Positions 6,196-8,675 of a stretch of DNA of 8,675 nt are shown piece after piece. Origin of the DNA: JAVJRN01 sp047635055 (GTDB lineage: Bacteria; Bacteroidota; Bacteroidia; Cytophagales; Cyclobacteriaceae); NCBI GenBank assembly GCA_047635055.1, contig JBLIIJ010000130.1:1-8675 (forward strand), written 5' to 3'. The number at the start of each line of letters is the position of its first letter. Position 1 is the stretch's first letter. The translations under genes and the position numbers were made by a program. The notes beneath the pieces are model-generated. The model did no database searches. It saw only the letters and a program-made list of their open reading frames with translations, and was not told where the DNA came from.

Positions 6196-7026
6196 ATAAA
6201 ATTTATTTTGATTTTTATTCTTGTTAGAAAAGAGAGAAAGGAATTTGTCGATTGTTCCTTGTTCTGGTTCATCTTCTATTCCGAATCTTTGGGATAGAAA
6301 TTGGAATATTTTTGTAGGATTTTCTTTTATGAAATCATCCAACTGTGGATTTTCATTAAAGAACTGAGTGGCAATGACTGAAAATTTAGTGCTATTGAAT
6401 TGTTCCGAAAACAGTTTGTCTGTGGCTGCTCCTTGATCTACTATATCAGTGAACATTAATTCTTTGAGTGTTACAAAAACCTTACGATCTGGATCGTATC
6501 GTTCTTTTTTGTCTTTTGCTAACCACTCACCCGAATAATCTCTTTGATGATACTCAACTACATATTTTTCGCCTTCGTCGTTTCGTTGGTAATGTTGCCC
6601 AATTGAAAAAACGATACTACACATAATAGCTTCGGGATCTTCATCAGCCATACTTAGCATCCAATCCTTCATTTTTGGCTTGGTAGGAGAGAGGTTGGCA
6701 CTTTCGAATAAATTTAGATCAGCGATCATCTTATCCGCTTCGACTCTGAAATTTTTGAATCTGCCCATTTCCGAACCCAATGTCTCTGTTGACATATTAG
6801 GATGCCCGAATCTGGCTTTCATTCCTTTCTCGGCATGGTATTTTTGAGCGTATGCTATACCCGAATCGATAAATTCTTGCTCCAAGTGAACTCCATGGCC
6901 TTTGGCCTCTCCAACTTGACACAAAATTACGCCTTCAATTACACCACTTTCATGATTAACTGATTTTGCATTTTTAAAATTGACTTTTCCTGATTTAAAC
7001 CATCGGGAGCTTTGCGGCTTGCTCAT
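5761..7026 (-). CDS. Prohead maturation protease fused to a scaffold domain
   Basis: This 421-residue protein has two parts. Residues 1 to about 210 resemble a phage prohead serine protease: VIEGVILCQVGEAKGHG (29-45), RFGHPNMSTETLGSEMGRF (72-90) with the candidate catalytic H75, MIADLNLFESANLSP (100-114), PEAIMCSIVFSI (131-142) with candidate nucleophile S137, and VTLKELMFTDIVDQGAATD (185-203), which recalls the E.S.VD.PA motif of these enzymes. After a linker rich in N and K (268-276), residues 278-421 look like a scaffold: helical, then a very acidic stretch (DEDEEENN) and a basic C-terminal helix, QELKAMKSKLQ. Scaffold fused behind protease is known in other phages. It sits directly before the capsid gene. 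A second start inside the frame at 6195 may produce the scaffold alone. Confidence 0.85.
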   Translation of the reverse strand: MSKPQSSRWFKSGKVNFKNAKSVNHESGVIEGVILCQVGEAKGHGVHLEQEFIDSGIAYAQKYHAEKGMKARFGHPNMSTETLGSEMGRFKNFRVEADKMIADLNLFESANLSPTKPKMKDWMLSMADEDPEAIMCSIVFSIGQHYQRNDEGEKYVVEYHQRDYSGEWLAKDKKERYDPDRKVFVTLKELMFTDIVDQGAATDKLFSEQFNSTKFSVIATQFFNENPQLDDFIKENPTKIFQFLSQRFGIEDEPEQGTIDKFLSLFSNKNKNQNKFYMSKVQLSKLAELAVKLSANEASPEDYAAVQTELQEQGVDVVILGSAQHTTSLNRTNDFLDQLKKSFKALGQEYTVGVSLGDNITNELAGKDKIIADLTKKLGLKSDPPKKPKSDDQQEFDEDEEENNFSSSVDQELKAMKSKLQ

Positions 7027-7074
7027 AATACAATGCTAAGCCTGAAAGAATCCGCTAATTAGGACGAAAAGAGC

Positions 7075-7530
7075 CTATATAATAGTAATTGGTAGCTCTG
7101 CATGACCAAGTGAACTTTCCCATCGCATCGTATATTCGTTGCTGTCCTTTGGGGCTTTGCCAGTGGAGAATGTTGTGGATTCTGTGGCGAAGGGAACCAT
7201 CAACCATTGACCATTTAGGCTTTTGTAGATAAAGCATAGTTTAGTGTTGGTCCCTTTTTCGATTTGCTTTCGGACTTCTTCTCTTTGAGATAGAAATGAA
7301 GCTTCAATAATATGATTGTAGGATTCATTTTGCTTTTGAAAATCGTGTCCTGCCTTTCTTCGCACGAAGTGTAGCCTATCGAAGTGGGTTTCAAAATTCG
7401 CCAGGCTAATGGATAGTGCTACTCGCTCAAAATCCAAATCGAAAATATCCTTTATGTCTCTGTGAATAGCCACATATAGTCGAGCTATGCCACCATAATT
7501 GCTATCTGAGTGTTTTTCTATTCCTGCCAT
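7075..7530 (-). CDS. Probable virion structural protein
   Basis: The product has 151 residues and no enzyme motif. NYGGIARLYVAIHRDIKDI (11-29) near the start, a helical middle (SFLSQREEVRKQIEKG, 78-93), then KLCFIYKSLNGQWLMVPF (97-114) and TFSTGKAPKDSNEYTMRWES (120-139) give a beta-rich C-terminal half. The sequence GG(I)..LYVA near the N-terminus and an FIYxxLNGQWL strand followed by STGKAPxDSNEY recall a family of virion proteins from Bacteroidota phages, from memory only. It overlaps the previous gene by 29 bases, a long overlap with no later ATG nearby. A 48-base gap separates it from the protease gene. Tail, connector or head-associated roles are all possible. Confidence 0.6.
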   Translation of the reverse strand: MAGIEKHSDSNYGGIARLYVAIHRDIKDIFDLDFERVALSISLANFETHFDRLHFVRRKAGHDFQKQNESYNHIIEASFLSQREEVRKQIEKGTNTKLCFIYKSLNGQWLMVPFATESTTFSTGKAPKDSNEYTMRWESSLGHAELPITII

Positions 7531-7957
7531 AATTTGGGTATTGTATTCTTAAATGTTTGTAAGTCTTTGATCTTTGCCAATTTTTATAGGCAGTATCAAA
7601 GGCATATTCGCTTTCTGTTATATTGTACAATACTAAAAATTCTCTTATTGATTTCCGCGTACTCTGTAAAGCGTATCTAGCTGCAGCATAATCAACCATC
7701 CTTTGGGTGAATCTTTCGCGAATGTGGTTAATCCAGCCATACAGCTTATATAGCTTGCTATCTTCTGTCAAAACATCGATGTATATAAAATCAGGATTTG
7801 GTTCCTGAAAGTATTTCCGATACACAGTAGATCTACTATATTTTGGAGGAATTACGCGATGTTGAATATGAATGATTCCATCCTTATAGGAATACTCACA
7901 AATTAGAAATTTCTTAATATGTGAGGGAACTGGAATCGATATGAGTTTTCTACGCAT
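7502..7957 (-). CDS. Conserved-looking phage protein with possible C-terminal helical domain, function unknown
   Basis: This encodes 151 residues with a high basic content. The N-terminal part starts IPVPSHIKKFLICEYSYKDG. The C-terminal part, IREFLVLYNITESEYAFDTAYKNWQRSK (about 104-131), has the look of a helix-turn-helix with a FL..YNITE.EY...T.YK.WQR signature that I associate with small proteins of Bacteroidota phages and mobile elements, some near regulatory or replication genes. There is no signal peptide or membrane segment. It is the second gene downstream of the repeat array, after a 65-base gap that holds no clear promoter or terminator. A DNA-binding role, possibly at the array, is a guess. 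Confidence 0.6.
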   Translation of the reverse strand: MRRKLISIPVPSHIKKFLICEYSYKDGIIHIQHRVIPPKYSRSTVYRKYFQEPNPDFIYIDVLTEDSKLYKLYGWINHIRERFTQRMVDYAAARYALQSTRKSIREFLVLYNITESEYAFDTAYKNWQRSKTYKHLRIQYPNYGRNRKTLR

Positions 7958-8022
7958 TCAATAAAATATTTACGTTAGGACAATATCCTGCCAATATAGT
8001 TAAAGAAATATGAAAAAAATCC

Positions 8023-8253
8023 CTATTTCATTTCCTTTATTTCATCGAGTATATATATGAACCCTCCTTGCAGATGTTTGAAAAACTGCTGTTTATCCAT
8101 ATCCGCTCTCATGAAATCAAACCACCAAGCATTGGGTAATTTTATCCAATATGGCATGTTAAGGATGATTTTACCTTTTTTGTGGCCCTCAGTATGTTTG
8201 AAAACATCAATGTTAGTGGCCTGTTCTAAGTGGTGTATTACTGATTCTTTCAT
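8023..8253 (-). CDS. Small protein of unknown function, first gene after the repeat array
   Basis: This 76-residue protein has no family I can name. It has an unusual aromatic core, NMPYWIKLPNAWWFDFMRADMD (residues 32-53), between a polar N-terminus (HLEQATNIDVFKHTEGHKKG) and a C-terminal segment GGFIYILDEIKEMK. The open frame has an ATG at 8253 with an A/T-rich leader and no Shine-Dalgarno sequence. A plus-strand frame of similar length overlaps it fully; the minus reading is preferred because it matches the strand of every other gene. Its start is 42 bases from the first repeat unit of the array, so expression may be controlled there. Confidence 0.6.
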   Translation of the reverse strand: MKESVIHHLEQATNIDVFKHTEGHKKGKIILNMPYWIKLPNAWWFDFMRADMDKQQFFKHLQGGFIYILDEIKEMK

Positions 8254-8370
8254 ATTGTGAATATAATGTGAAAAATATCACTAGACACATTTAGTGTTCT
8301 ACCTGTTCTACCTGTTCTACCACCAATAAATAGTTGCTCTACTTCCTGTAAACCAAGATTTATTTTTTGT

Positions 8371-8430
8371 AGGTGTTCTCCCAACTGGTAGAACGCTCCA
8401 AGGTGTTCTACCAGTTGGTAGAACAATTGG
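8371..8430. promoter_or_regulatory. Two palindromes repeated at a 30-bp interval
   Basis: Within the array, units 8371-8400 and 8401-8430 agree at 22 of 30 positions, and at 21 of the first 24. Each contains a head-to-head pair of the 9-bp motif. The second is a perfect palindrome: arms TGTTCTACCA (8404-8413) and TGGTAGAACA (8416-8425) around a 2-base centre. The first has one changed base in each arm. The 30-bp period is close to three helical turns, so dimers would sit on the same face of the DNA. A degenerate third unit may start at 8433. Confidence 0.85.
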
Positions 8431-8509
8431 GGGGTGTTCTTCTTTGTTCTACCACTTTCGCCACTGTTCTACCAACTCGTTTTAGCCCATTTCTAGCTGT
8501 AACTACCTG

Positions 8510-8543
8510 ATATATATATAAATAACTTTTTTTTTATATATAA
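8510..8543. other. 34-bp A/T tract, possible DNA-unwinding element
   Basis: Apart from a single C at 8526, this stretch is entirely A and T and contains alternating TA runs on both sides of a run of nine Ts. It is bounded on the right by a minus-orientation repeat unit at 8544 and on the left, about 35 bases away, by the unit at 8465. An A/T-rich tract next to iterons is the usual arrangement of a replication origin, but the tract could also serve as a bendable spacer or promoter region. Confidence 0.5.
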
Positions 8544-8584
8544 GGTAGAACAAGAAGAACAAGAAGAACGCATTGATGCTACTT

Positions 8585-8606
8585 TGAAAATGATTTTCCA
8601 TTTTCA
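8585..8606. repeat. Inverted repeat with 8-bp arms
   Basis: TGAAAATG (8585-8592) and CATTTTCA (8599-8606) form perfect arms around a 6-base centre. It lies just outside the nonamer array. It has no T-tract, so it may be an operator half-site pair rather than a terminator, or chance in A/T-rich DNA. Confidence 0.4.
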
Positions 8607-8614
8607 TTAGAGAC

Positions 8615-8638
8615 AAAAAAAAGTAATCGGCTGATTAC
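8615..8638 (-). terminator. Weak intrinsic terminator of an upstream minus-strand transcript
   Basis: On the minus strand, GTAATC and GATTAC (8633-8638 with 8623-8628) form a 6-bp stem with a 4-base loop, followed by eight Ts (8622-8615). The stem is short with few GC pairs, so efficiency is doubtful. If real, it ends a gene located beyond the right edge and leaves the repeat array as an isolated intergenic block. Confidence 0.5.
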
Positions 8639-8675
8639 GCCATATTTCTTTGAGGGGGTTCAAGGGGGAAAAAAA

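Larger units (their letters stand above)
8295..8570. repeat. Array of a 9-bp motif TGTTCTACC in both orientations (iteron/operator-like)
   Basis: Eight perfect copies of TGTTCTACC or its complement GGTAGAACA are present. Plus orientation: 8295, 8304 and 8313 (directly tandem), 8404, 8445 and 8465. Minus orientation: 8417 and 8544. Degenerate copies lie at 8335 (TGCTCTACT), 8374 (TGTTCTCCC), 8387 (GGTAGAACG), 8435 (TGTTCTTCT), 8553 (AGAAGAACA) and 8562 (AGAAGAACG). That is about fourteen sites in 276 bases. The two ends mirror each other: three tandem units in plus orientation on the left, three in minus orientation on the right. This is the signature of a cooperatively bound DNA-protein site such as a replication origin, a partition site, a multi-operator or a packaging site. 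The binding protein is not identified. Confidence 0.92.
8254..8675. other. Intergenic region without a credible gene
   Basis: This stretch of about 420 bases holds the nonamer array, the A/T tract, an inverted repeat and a weak terminator. No copy of the Bacteroidota -7 promoter consensus TAnnTTTG was found on the minus strand ahead of the first gene, so the promoter driving the head operon is not identified. The last bases contain two G5 runs and end in a run of A; nothing can be assigned to them. Confidence 0.6.

Noticed and set aside
7055..7237. Second minus-strand frame of 60 codons at the end of the 151-aa structural gene
   Set aside because: It overlaps that gene in another frame almost completely and has no recognisable content.
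8057..8260. Plus-strand frame of 67 codons opposite the 76-aa gene
   Set aside because: Fully antisense to the minus-strand frame; all other genes are on the minus strand and the product is cysteine-rich without a pattern.
8295..8570. CRISPR array
   Set aside because: Repeats are only 9 bp, occur in both orientations and have no regular unique spacers; no cas genes are in the window.
8503..8607. A 34-codon minus-strand frame rich in Phe, Leu and Tyr that would look like a tiny membrane protein
   Set aside because: Its hydrophobic codons come from the tandem 9-bp repeats and the A/T tract (TTC TTC TTG units), so the composition is explained by the repeat array; no conserved start context or separate evidence.
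8623..8675. G5 runs near the right edge as a G-quadruplex or attachment site
   Set aside because: Only two G5 runs are present and the element is cut by the window edge; no partner sequence for an attachment site is visible.

Overview
The window reads as part of a tailed-phage genome (phage or prophage) from a Bacteroidota host. Supporting points are low GC, no convincing Shine-Dalgarno sequences, A/T-rich leaders before starts, and proteins of the types seen in Bacteroidota phages and prophages. Family calls come from motifs recognised by eye; no database search was possible. All thirteen main genes are on the minus strand, so the region is described right to left, in the direction of transcription.

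Right end (8254-8675): about 420 bases without a credible gene. It holds an array of a 9-bp motif, TGTTCTACC, in both orientations. The array includes a near-perfect palindrome repeated at a 30-bp interval, three tandem copies at one edge and three degenerate tandem copies in the opposite orientation at the other edge, next to a 34-bp almost pure A/T tract. A weak minus-strand terminator at 8615-8638 separates this region from whatever lies to the right. The array resembles iterons, an operator cluster, a packaging site or a partition site, and is the most interesting element here.

Head module (8253-3260): three small genes of uncertain role (one probably a virion protein), then a maturation protease fused to an acidic scaffold-like tail (421 aa), the probable major capsid protein (431 aa, with two N-terminal hydrophobic segments and a carbohydrate-binding-like insertion), a small capsid-adjacent protein, a probable virion protein and a 79-aa protein. 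A strong intrinsic terminator (3208-3237) closes the module.

Packaging module (3168-1): a coiled-coil protein of unknown function, a single-HKD phospholipase D/nuclease-like protein, two HTH-containing proteins that both resemble small terminases, and the ATPase part of the large terminase, which leaves the window at the left edge at the start of its nuclease domain. These genes overlap by 8-20 bases and look translationally coupled.

The order protease-capsid first, small/large terminase later is the reverse of the usual terminase-portal-protease-capsid order. The portal is not in the window and may lie past the left edge.
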